Shown: in pieces, positions 31,245 through 39,799 of the stretch
Numbering within the stretch: the first letter of the stretch is position 1
How the letters are laid out: every line of letters begins with the position of its first letter
Source of the DNA: Actinomycetota bacterium
GTDB lineage: Bacteria > Actinomycetota > Actinomycetes > Nanopelagicales > Nanopelagicaceae
Length of the DNA stretch: 64,000 nt
Reading direction: 5' to 3'
NCBI GenBank assembly: GCA_009699205.1
Contig: WLOP01000002.1
Location: 1 to 64,000, forward strand
Made by a program: the position numbers and the translations under genes
Notes under the pieces: model-generated
What the model saw: only the letters and a program-made list of their open reading frames with translations
What the model was told of the DNA's origin: nothing
Database searches by the model: none

Positions 31245-32527
31245 CCGGCCTATTCATACTTATCATTGTGGCGCTACTCGTCTTTGCTGGCTTTCTTGCA
31301 GGTAGCGAATCAGCACTTTCGACGATTTCACGCGTCATGGTTGACGAGCTTGAAAATAAACGTGGTGGTGGAATTCTGCGCAAAGTCAGCGCCGATCCAG
31401 CCAGGTACCTCAACGTAGTTTTGCTTGTTCGCAAAGCATCAGAATTGACTGCAACAGTCCTGCTTTCAGTAATTATGTTGGAGAGATTTGATGGCGGCTT
31501 AGCACTTTTCTTAACCGTAATTATTATGGTCGTGGTCTCTTACGTAATGGTCGGGGTAGGACCAAGAACTTTGGGAAAGCAGAACCCGCATGGTTGGGCA
31601 CGCATAGGCGCCGTTGTCGCATTCTTTTTAGCAAGCATCCTAGGGCCGATAACGATGCTGCTTATCGCAGTGGGTAATGCGATAACGCCAGGTAAAGGTT
31701 TCCGCCATGGCCCATTCGCTAATGAAGCAGAACTTCGCGATCTTATGGATCAGGCACATGAACGTGGCTTAGTTGAATCTGATGAACACGAAATGATTCA
31801 CTCTGTTTTCGAATTAGGTGACACTTTAGTTCGTGAACTTATGGTTCCACGCACCGAGATGGTCTGGATTGAGAAAGATAAATCATTGCGTCAGGCACTT
31901 TCTTTAGCACTACGTTCCGGCTTTTCGCGAGTACCAGTTATCGGAGAAGATGTAGATAACATCATTGGTTTGGCATATGTGAAAGATCTTGCAAAGCGCA
32001 CCCTCGATCACCATGATGCCGAACAAAACGAACGCGTCGAGCAACATATGCGCCCAGCCACATTTGTTCCAGAGAGCAAAATGGCAGCCGAATTACTCAA
32101 GGAGATGCAACGCAATCAGATTCACTTAGCGATTGTTGTGGACGAGTACGGTGGAACTGCAGGAATCATCACCATCGAAGATATTCTCGAGGAAATTGTT
32201 GGCGAAATCGAAGATGAATTTGATGATGGAGAAGAGCCTTTTGTTTGGCTGACGCCAGATAAAGCGCGAGCTCAAGCGGGTATCCATGTGGAAGATTTGG
32301 CACAAGAGCTAGATATAACAGTTGCCGAAGAGGATTATCACGATGTTGATTCCATTGGTGGCATGATGGCCAAGAAATTAGGGCGAGTGCCTATTCCTGG
32401 AAGCACAATTAGTTTGCATGGTTGGAGCATTACTGCTGAACGTCCTATTGGGCGCCGCCGCCGTATTAGTAGCGTTCTTGTCGTACGAGAAGTTGCTTCA
32501 ATAGATGGTGAGATAACCGCGCTCTAA
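31241..32527 (+). CDS. CNNM/CBS-domain transporter-associated protein (hemolysin family)
   Basis: 428 residues from GTG. The N-terminal CNNM domain with membrane helices spans about 1-150, two CBS domains follow ([12 protein letters not shown] near 200; [29 protein letters not shown] near 305), and a CorC/HlyC-type C-terminal domain ends the protein. Members move or sense Mg2+ or Co2+; hemolysin is a historical name. In many actinobacteria era follows, but here it does not. Confidence 0.9.
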   Translation: MTGLFILIIVALLVFAGFLAGSESALSTISRVMVDELENKRGGGILRKVSADPARYLNVVLLVRKASELTATVLLSVIMLERFDGGLALFLTVIIMVVVSYVMVGVGPRTLGKQNPHGWARIGAVVAFFLASILGPITMLLIAVGNAITPGKGFRHGPFANEAELRDLMDQAHERGLVESDEHEMIHSVFELGDTLVRELMVPRTEMVWIEKDKSLRQALSLALRSGFSRVPVIGEDVDNIIGLAYVKDLAKRTLDHHDAEQNERVEQHMRPATFVPESKMAAELLKEMQRNQIHLAIVVDEYGGTAGIITIEDILEEIVGEIEDEFDDGEEPFVWLTPDKARAQAGIHVEDLAQELDITVAEEDYHDVDSIGGMMAKKLGRVPIPGSTISLHGWSITAERPIGRRRRISSVLVVREVASIDGEITAL

Positions 32528-32534
32528 GGCGCGA

Positions 32535-32540
32535 TACTCT
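32535..32540 (+). promoter_or_regulatory. Leaderless -10 box of the FAH-family gene
   Basis: TACTCT, then TGCCTT (6 nt), then the ATG at 32547. No ribosome-binding site is present. Confidence 0.5.
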
Positions 32541-32546
32541 TGCCTT

Positions 32547-33347
32547 ATGCGCATCGTTCGATTCTCTCCAGTAACCGCCGACCCATCTCTTGAACTCGGC
32601 AAAGATCCGCTCTTTGGCTTACTTAATGACGATGACACGATTGCCGTACTTGCTGGAGACCCACTCTTTTCCGGAATCAACGCGACCGGCAAAGCAGTGC
32701 CACTGGCTCAGGTACGTTTATTGGCGCCAGTGCTTCCGCGTAGCAAGGTCATTTGTGTAGGCAAGAACTACGCTGATCACGCCAAAGAAATGGGTTCTGA
32801 AGTTCCAACCGAACCGATTATTTTCTTGAAGCCAAATACTTCTGTCATTGGACCAGGGGACACAATTGTTTGGCCAGCAATGAGTGAGCGCGTAGATTTT
32901 GAAGCAGAACTTGCAATTGTCATTAGCCGCATTTGTAAAGATGTGCCTAAGGAGCGCGTGAACGATGTGATTTTTGGTTACACCTTAGCTAACGACGTCA
33001 CTGCAAGAGATCTGCAGAGCAAAGATAAGCAGTGGACACGAGCAAAAGGATTCGACACATTCTGTCCATTGGGGCCGTGGATTGAAACACACTTCACGCC
33101 CGGCGATCAGTTAATCACTGCAACTTTAGATGGAGAAATCAAGCAATCTGCGCCTTTGTCATCGATGGTTTTTGATATTCCCACGATCATTAATTTTGTT
33201 TCGCAGGTGATGACCCTCCTGCCAGGGGATGTAATCCTTACAGGTACTCCAGCAGGGATCGGTCCAATGGGAGAAAGATCTACGATTACCGTGGCGATTG
33301 AAGGATTAGGAACTTTAACCAATAAGGTAAGCAACCGTGCCAAATAA
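32547..33347 (+). CDS. Fumarylacetoacetate hydrolase family protein
   Basis: 266 residues. The C-terminal FAH fold shows VICVGKNYADHAKEMG (about 71-86), the metal-site segment VDFEAELAIVI (near 115) and TGTPAGIGPMG (near 240). Members are hydrolases, hydratases or decarboxylases of beta-keto acids and oxaloacetate-like compounds; the substrate here is unknown. It overlaps gltX by 11 nt, as in other actinobacteria. Confidence 0.9.
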   Translation: MRIVRFSPVTADPSLELGKDPLFGLLNDDDTIAVLAGDPLFSGINATGKAVPLAQVRLLAPVLPRSKVICVGKNYADHAKEMGSEVPTEPIIFLKPNTSVIGPGDTIVWPAMSERVDFEAELAIVISRICKDVPKERVNDVIFGYTLANDVTARDLQSKDKQWTRAKGFDTFCPLGPWIETHFTPGDQLITATLDGEIKQSAPLSSMVFDIPTIINFVSQVMTLLPGDVILTGTPAGIGPMGERSTITVAIEGLGTLTNKVSNRAK

Positions 33348-34797
33348 GAAAGTTCGCGTACGTTTTGCGCCTTCGCCAACGGGTGATTTACACGTTGGAA
33401 ATATCCGTACAGCTCTCTTTGATTGGGCATACGCGCGCCATACAGGCGGAACTTTTATTTTCCGCATCGAAGATACTGACACCACACGAGTTACTGATGA
33501 ATATATAGCTGCGGCGATCGACACTCTGCGCTGGCTCGGGCTGCAATGGGATGAGGGCCCAGAAGTAGGTGGCGAATCTGGCCCCTATTTACAATCCCAG
33601 CGTCTAGATATTTATGCGCATTGGGCTGCCAAGTTCATTGAACAAAAAGATGCCTATTATTGCTATTGCACACCAGCTGAACTTGAAGCAACGAGAGAAG
33701 CGCAACGCGCTTCCAATCAAGCTCCCGGATATGACGGCAAATGCCGAGATTTAACTGCTGAACAGATTGCAGATTACAAAACTCAAGGGCGCGAATCTGT
33801 AATTCGCATGCGTATGCCCGAGGGAACCACCACTTTTGTAGATGCCATTCGTGGGGAAGTTTCCTTCGAACATAAATTTGTTCCTGATTTCGTTCTCGTG
33901 CGAGGCGATGGTTCGCCTTTATATACCTTGGCTGTTGCAGTTGATGATATTTTGATGAAAGTCACCCACGTCTTGCGCGGTGAAGATTTGCTCTCTTCGA
34001 CTCCACGTCAAATTCGCGTGTATCAAGCCATGGGCGTCGCCCTGGAGGAATATCCAACATTTGCCCACCTTCCATTTGTTATGGGTCAGGACAATGCCAA
34101 GCTTTCAAAGCGCAACGGCGAAGTTTCCATAGCTTGGTATAGAGAAGCGGGATTCTTGCCAGTGGCAATCTGTAACTATCTCGCGCTCTTGGGGTGGTCA
34201 CCAGGGGAGGACCGTGAGAACGTTTCCATGCAAGAACTTGTCGAGCTTTTTACGGTAGAACGTGTAAATAGTTCGCCCGCTCGCTTTGATATGAAGAAAC
34301 TTGAAGCCATCAACGCCGATAAAATTCGTGCACTTTCCATTGAAGAATTCTTAGATTGGTCGTTGCCGTTCCTAAAGAAGTCTTCACTCATTTCAGGGAC
34401 CGAAGCTGAAATCGCTCTTGTAAAGTCAGCACTTCCTATTATTCAAGAACGCATCACTCGCTTGAGCGAAATTCCTGCGATGCTCACATTCCTTTTCGTT
34501 AAGAATTTTACGATTGAAGCAGAATCACTTGCAAAAGTCACCGATAAAAGTGCCAAAGAAGTGCTGAACCGATCACTCTTAGAGCTGACACCTTTGACTG
34601 AATGGACGCATGCAACAATTGAAGCGGCTCTTCGTTCGTCGTTGATTGATTCCCTCGGACTTAAACCTCGCATTGCATTTGGTTCGGTTCGAATTGCAGT
34701 TACAGGAAGCACGATCTCTCCACCGCTCTTTGAATCGATGGAATTGCTCGGCAAAGAGGCCTCATTAGCGAGGATTTCTTCGGCTCTTGCCCTCTAA
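33337..34797 (+). CDS. gltX: Glutamyl-tRNA synthetase
   Basis: 486 residues from GTG. The class I motifs are HVGN (19-22, within APSPTGDLHVGN) and KLSKR (255-259). It charges tRNA-Glu. Like other actinobacterial enzymes it may also charge tRNA-Gln for GatCAB correction, because no glutaminyl-tRNA synthetase is seen here. tRNA-Gln and tRNA-Glu genes follow within 140 bases. Confidence 0.96.
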   Translation: MPNKKVRVRFAPSPTGDLHVGNIRTALFDWAYARHTGGTFIFRIEDTDTTRVTDEYIAAAIDTLRWLGLQWDEGPEVGGESGPYLQSQRLDIYAHWAAKFIEQKDAYYCYCTPAELEATREAQRASNQAPGYDGKCRDLTAEQIADYKTQGRESVIRMRMPEGTTTFVDAIRGEVSFEHKFVPDFVLVRGDGSPLYTLAVAVDDILMKVTHVLRGEDLLSSTPRQIRVYQAMGVALEEYPTFAHLPFVMGQDNAKLSKRNGEVSIAWYREAGFLPVAICNYLALLGWSPGEDRENVSMQELVELFTVERVNSSPARFDMKKLEAINADKIRALSIEEFLDWSLPFLKKSSLISGTEAEIALVKSALPIIQERITRLSEIPAMLTFLFVKNFTIEAESLAKVTDKSAKEVLNRSLLELTPLTEWTHATIEAALRSSLIDSLGLKPRIAFGSVRIAVTGSTISPPLFESMELLGKEASLARISSALAL

Positions 34798-34826
34798 TTT
34801 CTACGGTATTCTTGCGCACGCCTTCT

Positions 34827-34898
34827 TGGGGTATGGGGTAATTGGCAGCCCTGCTGATTCTGGTTCAGTAAGTCTAGGTTCGAGTCCTGGTACCCCAG
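34827..34898 (+). tRNA. tRNA-Gln (anticodon CTG)
   Basis: 72-nt cloverleaf. Acceptor TGGGGTA pairs with TACCCCA, the anticodon loop TTCTGGT carries CTG, and the T-arm contains GGTTCGAGTCC. The discriminator base is G. CCA is not encoded. Confidence 0.94.
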
Positions 34899-34931
34899 CG
34901 CACTATAGTTCCACCACAACTCAATAGGCAC

Positions 34932-35004
34932 GGCCCCGTCGTCTAGCGGCCTAGGACTCTGGCTTCTCAAGTCAGCTACGAGGGTTCGAATCCCTTCGGG
35001 GCTA
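34932..35004 (+). tRNA. tRNA-Glu (anticodon CTC)
   Basis: 73-nt cloverleaf. Acceptor GGCCCCG pairs with CGGGGCT (one G-U pair), the anticodon loop TTCTCAA carries CTC, and the T-arm contains GGTTCGAATCC. The discriminator base is A. CCA is not encoded. Confidence 0.94.
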
Positions 35005-35040
35005 CATAGCTCTAACCGTGCATCAATCGAGAACACCATC

Positions 35041-35046
35041 TACTAT
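35041..35046 (+). promoter_or_regulatory. Leaderless -10 box of the DinB-like gene
   Basis: TACTAT, then TTTGAG (6 nt), then the ATG at 35053. Confidence 0.5.
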
Positions 35047-35052
35047 TTTGAG

Positions 35053-35520
35053 ATGGAAATTGTGGATCACCTCAATGAATACAACTCAGCAACGCAATAC
35101 TTTGAAAACCTTGTGGCCAGACTTTCTCCTGCGGATTTAGATAAGAGCGCAATTGGAGAATGGACCCCTCGTCAAGTAATTCATCATTTGGCAGATAGCG
35201 AAGCGCAGTCTTATGCAAGGCTTCGTCGACTCATCGCCGAACCTTTGGGCTCTGTTATTCAAGGTTACGACGAGGGCGCTTGGGCCCAAAGCACCACTTT
35301 GGGATATACCGTTCTGCCCATCGAAAACTCGCTCCTTGTTTTTCGCGCTGTGCGCGCTGCATCTGCCGACATGATTGCTCGCCTCAACCGTGAAGATTTA
35401 GATCGTTATGGTGAACATACCGAGTCCGGGAAATTCACCATTGCGATGTGGCTCAAGGGATATACAAAACACCCACGAGATCATGGTGGGCAGATTGAAA
35501 AGGTGCTTGCTGCTTCTTAA
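35053..35520 (+). CDS. DinB-like four-helix protein
   Basis: 155 residues. The layout fits the DinB/YfiT superfamily: IGEWTPRQVIHHLADSEAQSY with a metal-type His near residue 46, and the C-terminal YTKHPRDHGGQIE with two further histidines. Such proteins are often metal-dependent thiol transferases or of unknown function. Its TAA stop overlaps the TAA of the convergent iclR gene (shared TTAA). Confidence 0.85.
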   Translation: MEIVDHLNEYNSATQYFENLVARLSPADLDKSAIGEWTPRQVIHHLADSEAQSYARLRRLIAEPLGSVIQGYDEGAWAQSTTLGYTVLPIENSLLVFRAVRAASADMIARLNREDLDRYGEHTESGKFTIAMWLKGYTKHPRDHGGQIEKVLAAS

Positions 35521-36233
35521 GAGTTTTTAATATATTCCGATAACCGCGCTGCTGTTGCCGCTACCGCTGCGGCATGCAATCGGCCGGGCTGTCTTCCTAG
35601 ACGTTCCATAGGTCCACTAATACCCACCGCTGCAATCACGCGATTGTTAGGTCCACGTACCGGCGCCGAGACAGATGCAACCCCAGCTTCACGTTCGCCC
35701 ACGCTCTGTGCCCAACCACGTCGTCTTACTGCAGCAAGTGCAGTTGCAGTAAATCGCGCATGAGCTAATCCACGGTGTATGCGCTCTGAGTCTTCCCACG
35801 CTAATAAAATCTGAGCACCCGAACCTGCTTGCATAGTCAGTGCCGCTCCTACAGGAACAGAATCGCGCAGTCCTGAAAGTCGTTCGGCAACTGCGACACA
35901 GATACGTACATCGCCTTGGCGTCGGTAGAGCTGTGCGCTTTCACCTGTTGCATCACGTAGCGCGGCCAGCGCTGGGGCAGCGGCTGCAAGTAATCGATCT
36001 TCACCGGCAGCGGCAGCTAATTCTGCTGAGCGAAGGCCCAAAATAAAGCGGCCGGTCAGATCTCGTGTGACGAGGCGATGAAATTCCAGCGCTACGGCTA
36101 GGCGGTGTGCGGTAGGTCGAGCAATCCCAGTTGCCGCAACTAATTCGGCAAGTGAATGAGGCCCAGATTCAAGTGTGCTCAAAATGGCGACGGCTTTATC
36201 TAGAACACCAACTCCGCTATTCTTCTTGTCCAC
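35517..36233 (-). CDS. IclR-family transcriptional regulator (NdgR-like)
   Basis: 238 residues from GTG. A winged-helix domain (about 9-70: VLDKAVAILSTLE, SLAELVAATGIARPTAHRLAVAL) precedes the IclR effector domain. It is divergent from leuCD with a 59-nt gap, the position of NdgR in Streptomyces and LtbR in Corynebacterium, which control leucine and related amino-acid genes. TAGTAT lies 6 nt before the GTG, suggesting a leaderless transcript. Confidence 0.92.
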   Translation of the reverse strand: MDKKNSGVGVLDKAVAILSTLESGPHSLAELVAATGIARPTAHRLAVALEFHRLVTRDLTGRFILGLRSAELAAAAGEDRLLAAAAPALAALRDATGESAQLYRRQGDVRICVAVAERLSGLRDSVPVGAALTMQAGSGAQILLAWEDSERIHRGLAHARFTATALAAVRRRGWAQSVGEREAGVASVSAPVRGPNNRVIAAVGISGPMERLGRQPGRLHAAAVAATAARLSEYIKNS

Positions 36234-36239
36234 GATGCA

Positions 36240-36245
36240 ATACTA
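36240..36245 (-). promoter_or_regulatory. Leaderless -10 box of iclR
   Basis: On the minus strand TAGTAT, then TGCATC (6 nt), then the GTG at 36233. The operator-like inverted repeat starts 2 nt further upstream. Confidence 0.55.
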
Positions 36246-36246
36246 G

Positions 36247-36265
36247 CATCTCAACTGATGAGATG
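36247..36265. promoter_or_regulatory. Candidate IclR operator between iclR and leuC
   Basis: Perfect inverted repeat: CATCTCA (36247-36253), a 5-nt spacer and TGAGATG (36259-36265). It abuts the iclR -10 on one side and a possible leuC -10 (TATACA, 36266-36271) on the other. A regulator bound here could control both genes. Confidence 0.6.
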
Positions 36266-36292
36266 TATACAAGAGCGCTGTAGGAGCACACT

Positions 36293-37684
36293 ATGGGTAA
36301 GACCTTAGCTGAGAAGATTTGGCAAGAACATGTAGTCCATAGCGCTGCCGGTGAACCAGACCTTTTGTATATCGATCTGCATCTCATACATGAAGTAACT
36401 AGCGCTCAAGCATTTGATGGATTGCGTTTGGCTGGCAGGAAAGTACGCCGGATAGATTTAACGATCGCCACTGAAGATCACAACACCCCCACACTTAATA
36501 TTGATTTACCCATTGCCGACCCTGTCTCAAAACTGCAAGTAGATACATTGCGCAAGAACTGCGCTGAATTTGGCGTACGCATCCATTCTCTCGGCGATAT
36601 TGATCAAGGGATTGTCCATGTTGTGGGACCTCAGTTGGGGTTGACTCAACCAGGGATGACAATTGTTTGCGGTGATTCGCACACATCTACACACGGTGCA
36701 TTTGGCGCGCTCGCATTCGGCATCGGCACCAGCGAAGTAGAGCATGTGCTCGCCACCCAGACCCTTCCTCTCGTGCGGCCTAAAACGATGGCAATTAACG
36801 TTGAGGGTTCGCTTCAACCTGGCGTCACAAGTAAAGATATTATTTTGGCAATCATCGCGAAAATTGGTACAGGCGGAGGACAGGGGTACGTTCTGGAATA
36901 TCGCGGTAGCGCAATTCGTGCGCTATCTATGGAAGGCCGCATGACCGTGTGCAATATGTCTATCGAAGCAGGTGCACGAGCGGGTCTCATTGCCCCTGAT
37001 GAAAAAACTTTTGAATATATCAAGGGCAAGCCTCATGCCCCCGCAGATTGGGAGTCAGCGGTTGCATATTGGTCAACGCTCTACACCGATGCAGATGCAA
37101 AATTCGATGTTGAAATCACTATTAATGCTGATGAATTAGCACCTTTTGTTACATGGGGGACAAACCCAGGACAAGGCGCACCACTTAATTCGACAGTCCC
37201 CAACCCTGCGCAAATGAGTGATCCAGAGGAGCGAGGCGCTGCAGAACGCGCCTTGGCGTACATGGGCCTTGAAGCTGGAACTCCATTAAAGAAGATAGCA
37301 ATTGACACTGTTTTTCTGGGTTCATGCACAAATGGACGCATTGAAGATTTGCGCTCGGCAGCATCAATCCTTGAAGGTAAAAAGATTGCTTCAACTCTTC
37401 GCATGCTTGTTGTACCTGGTTCGGCTCGAGTGCGATTACAAGCAGAAGCAGAGGGCTTGGATAAAATATTTCTTAGCGCCGGCGCCGAATGGCGAAATGC
37501 TGGATGCTCAATGTGTTTAGGAATGAACCCTGACCAGTTAACTGTTGGTGAGCGTTCTGCTTCAACGAGCAATCGAAACTTTGAAGGCCGTCAAGGTAAA
37601 GGCGGCAGAACACACTTAGTCAGTCCACTTGTCGCTGCAGCAACTGCGATTCGCGGAACACTCTCATCGCCCGCAGATCTGTAA
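36293..37684 (+). CDS. leuC: 3-isopropylmalate dehydratase, large subunit
   Basis: 463-residue aconitase-family subunit of leucine synthesis. The [4Fe-4S] ligands are Cys345 ([12 protein letters not shown]), Cys405 and Cys408 ([10 protein letters not shown]). [19 protein letters not shown] is present near residue 125. An AGGAG ribosome-binding site lies 7 nt before the ATG. It works as a dimer with LeuD. Confidence 0.97.
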   Translation: MGKTLAEKIWQEHVVHSAAGEPDLLYIDLHLIHEVTSAQAFDGLRLAGRKVRRIDLTIATEDHNTPTLNIDLPIADPVSKLQVDTLRKNCAEFGVRIHSLGDIDQGIVHVVGPQLGLTQPGMTIVCGDSHTSTHGAFGALAFGIGTSEVEHVLATQTLPLVRPKTMAINVEGSLQPGVTSKDIILAIIAKIGTGGGQGYVLEYRGSAIRALSMEGRMTVCNMSIEAGARAGLIAPDEKTFEYIKGKPHAPADWESAVAYWSTLYTDADAKFDVEITINADELAPFVTWGTNPGQGAPLNSTVPNPAQMSDPEERGAAERALAYMGLEAGTPLKKIAIDTVFLGSCTNGRIEDLRSAASILEGKKIASTLRMLVVPGSARVRLQAEAEGLDKIFLSAGAEWRNAGCSMCLGMNPDQLTVGERSASTSNRNFEGRQGKGGRTHLVSPLVAAATAIRGTLSSPADL

Positions 37685-37696
37685 GGGGAATCGAAA

Positions 37697-38293
37697 ATGG
37701 ATAAATTCGTCACGCACACATCGAATGCACTCCCACTGCGACGTAGCAATGTGGATACCGACCAAATCATTCCGGCGGTCTACCTCAAGCGCGTTACTCG
37801 CTCGGGTTTTGAAGATGGGTTATTTGCTGCATGGCGCAACGATCCGGAATTCATTCTCAACAAAGAACCTTTTAAGCACGCCACAATTCTTGTCGCTGGC
37901 GTTGATTTTGGAACAGGTTCTTCGCGAGAGCATGCTGTCTGGGCGCTTCAGAACTACGGATTTAAGGTCATTCTCTCGAGTCGCTTCGCAGATATTTTCC
38001 GCGGCAATTCAGCAAAAGGCGGACTTCTTACCGCAGTACTGCCTCAAAACCAGATTGAGGCGCTGTGGGATGCAATCGATGCCGATCCGCAGATGCAGGT
38101 AACGATAAACCTTGAGACGCGAACAGTGGCTTATAAGAACGTTTCTACTGCCTTCGAAATCGATGATTACACTCGTTGGCGCCTGATGGAAGGCCTAGAT
38201 GACATCGGTTTGACGCTCAAATCCATTGATTCCATTGGTTCTTTTGAGAAATCTCGCCCTGCATACAAACCACAAACAAAAACTCTCAACTAA
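37697..38293 (+). CDS. leuD: 3-isopropylmalate dehydratase, small subunit
   Basis: 198-residue swivel-domain subunit. The signature [17 protein letters not shown] is at about residues 71-87 and [13 protein letters not shown] near 19-31. It completes the LeuCD active site. It follows leuC by 12 nt with a GGGGA ribosome-binding site. Confidence 0.96.
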   Translation: MDKFVTHTSNALPLRRSNVDTDQIIPAVYLKRVTRSGFEDGLFAAWRNDPEFILNKEPFKHATILVAGVDFGTGSSREHAVWALQNYGFKVILSSRFADIFRGNSAKGGLLTAVLPQNQIEALWDAIDADPQMQVTINLETRTVAYKNVSTAFEIDDYTRWRLMEGLDDIGLTLKSIDSIGSFEKSRPAYKPQTKTLN

Positions 38294-38330
38294 TCATTGA
38301 GGGATTTTCCTTACTAAATAAGGGTTTTTT
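38283..38330 (+). terminator. Tandem terminator-like hairpins after leuCD
   Basis: First stem CTCTCAA/TTGAGGG (38283-38289 with 38297-38303), spanning the leuD stop and followed by ATTTT. Second stem CCTTA/TAAGG (38309-38313 with 38319-38323), followed by a six-T run. The second looks like a genuine small intrinsic terminator. Confidence 0.6.
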
Positions 38331-38424
38331 GCTGGTTGAGTAATAGAAGTGTGAAAATAAATAAAAGCGACACGCGCAGGTGATGATGGACTCACGAGGT
38401 GTAGTTGCGTAAATTTATTAACGC

Positions 38425-38442
38425 GTTAGGCAAATGCCTAAC
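38425..38442. promoter_or_regulatory. Inverted repeat upstream of the HU gene
   Basis: Perfect 8-bp arms GTTAGGCA and TGCCTAAC with a 2-nt centre, 28 nt before the HU start codon. ACGCG and CGCGT flank it. It could be an operator or a leader hairpin; the effector is unknown. Confidence 0.45.
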
Positions 38443-38470
38443 TATTACGCGTAAAAATAAGGGGAATTTG

Positions 38471-38935
38471 ATGAATAAGGCCCAATTCATTGCCTCGTTG
38501 GCCCCACACTTCAACGACAGCAAGAAGGAAGCAACACACGCCGTAGATATCGTTTTCGACACAATCATCCGCAATATGGCTAAGGGTGAAGATGTCATGA
38601 TTAATGATTTCGGCAAGTTCAAGAAAGTAGATCGCAAAGCTCGTAAGGGTCGTAACCCATTTACTGGCGAGACAATCCAGATCAAGGCAAGCAAGAAGCC
38701 ACGCTTCCTTCCTGCAAAGGGACTTAAGGAAGTTATCAATGGCACTCGCAAGCTAGAGCCAGCTCCAAAGCCAGCTCCAAAGGTTGTTGTAAAGCCTGTA
38801 GCTAAGAAAGCCGCTCCTAAGAAAGCAGCTAAGAAAGTTGCTAAGAAAGCCGCTCCTAAGAAAGCAGCTAAGAAAGTTGTTAAGAAAGCCGCTCCTAAGA
38901 AGGCAGCTAAGAAAGTTACAAAGAAGCGCAAGTAG
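38471..38935 (+). CDS. hup: HU-family DNA-binding protein with lysine/alanine-rich tail
   Basis: 154 residues. The HU fold covers about 1-92 (MNKAQFIASLAPHF; MINDFGKFKKVDRKARKGRNPFTGE), followed by a basic, H1-like tail of three 13-residue repeats (AKKAAPKKAAKKV and variants) ending TKKRK. This bipartite form matches mycobacterial HupB and Streptomyces HupS, nucleoid proteins that compact DNA. The ATG at 38471 has an AAGGGG ribosome-binding site; the longer open frame from 38405 has no family similarity. Confidence 0.95.
   Translation: MNKAQFIASLAPHFNDSKKEATHAVDIVFDTIIRNMAKGEDVMINDFGKFKKVDRKARKGRNPFTGETIQIKASKKPRFLPAKGLKEVINGTRKLEPAPKPAPKVVVKPVAKKAAPKKAAKKVAKKAAPKKAAKKVVKKAAPKKAAKKVTKKRK
38801..38917 (+). 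repeat. Three 39-bp tandem repeats in the HU tail
   Basis: Units at 38801-38839, 38840-38878 and 38879-38917. The first two are identical at the DNA level; the third differs at only a couple of bases. The repeat keeps frame and encodes the lysine/alanine-rich tail. Confidence 0.9.
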
Positions 38936-38953
38936 TTTCTACGCTTAGAAAAG

Positions 38954-38989
38954 CGGGGTTGGCCATTGCGGTCAGCCCCGTTTTTCGTT
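38954..38989 (+). terminator. Intrinsic terminator after the HU gene
   Basis: An 11-bp stem (CGGGGTTGGCC with GGTCAGCCCCG, allowing two G-U pairs) with a short loop is followed by TTTTTCGTTT. This is the clearest intrinsic terminator in the window. Confidence 0.85.
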
Positions 38990-38998
38990 TTACAGCAG

Positions 38999-39004
38999 TA
39001 GGCT
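38999..39004 (+). promoter_or_regulatory. Leaderless -10 box of plsC
   Basis: TAGGCT, then GGCACA (6 nt), then the ATG at 39011. The preceding HU terminator makes an independent promoter necessary here. Confidence 0.6.
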
Positions 39005-39010
39005 GGCACA

Positions 39011-39799
39011 ATGAGTGCGAGTGAGATTTCCTATCCGCCACCTACGGGTAAGCCTCTTGGAACAAATCGCACTTTTGATATTTGCGCCAGAATAGTTATT
39101 CCAATTCTTAACGCTGTCACTAAACGTCAATGGCAAGGCGTCGAGAATCTCCCGCAGAGCGGCCCAGTCATTGTTGCGAGCAATCATGTTTCTTATTCCG
39201 ATGTTTTATTCTTTGCGCAATTTCTATATAAGAACGGCCGAGCCCCGAGATTCATTGGGAAAAAATCTGTTTTCGATATTCCTATCATTGGTTCGATTGT
39301 TCGAGCCGCTGGCCAAATTCCTGTGGATCGCGAAAGCAAAGATGCGAGCAAGGCCCTTGATCACGCCGTCGCAGCGCTGAAAGCTGGGCACTGCGTTGGG
39401 ATTTATCCGGAGGGAACTCTTACTCGGGATGAAAATCTTTGGCCGATGGTTGCTAAAACCGGAATCGCACGATTGGCACTCATGACAGGGGCTCCTGTAA
39501 TTCCTGTGACAGCATGGGGCCCGCATATGGTTTTGCCCCGTTATGGGAAACGAATTCATGTGTGGCCACGCACCCCAATGATTTATCGAGCCGGGCGCCC
39601 CGTGGATCTTTCTCCTTGGCGTGGCAAAGAGGCTGACCCGCAGGCGCTGATTGAAGCGACCGCAGAGATTATGCGCAGGCTTACCGCCGAATTAGAGGAA
39701 ATTAGAGGAGAGAAAGCACCACTTGTACCATTTGACCTACGAACATCGACGCTGCCAAAGACTGGCAACTTTAAGAAGAAAGGCGGCCACAAGCAATGA
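39011..39799 (+). CDS. plsC: 1-acyl-sn-glycerol-3-phosphate acyltransferase
   Basis: 262 residues. The acyltransferase motif is His59-x4-Asp64 in NHVSYSD, and the substrate motif is IYPEGTLTRD (about 132-141). It makes phosphatidic acid at the membrane. It overlaps gpsA by 4 nt, linking two steps of phospholipid synthesis. Confidence 0.93.
   Translation: MSASEISYPPPTGKPLGTNRTFDICARIVIPILNAVTKRQWQGVENLPQSGPVIVASNHVSYSDVLFFAQFLYKNGRAPRFIGKKSVFDIPIIGSIVRAAGQIPVDRESKDASKALDHAVAALKAGHCVGIYPEGTLTRDENLWPMVAKTGIARLALMTGAPVIPVTAWGPHMVLPRYGKRIHVWPRTPMIYRAGRPVDLSPWRGKEADPQALIEATAEIMRRLTAELEEIRGEKAPLVPFDLRTSTLPKTGNFKKKGGHKQ

Noticed and set aside
38405-38470. N-terminal extension of the HU protein
   Set aside because: The 22 extra codons cross the inverted repeat and have no HU similarity, while the ATG at 38471 has a good ribosome-binding site.
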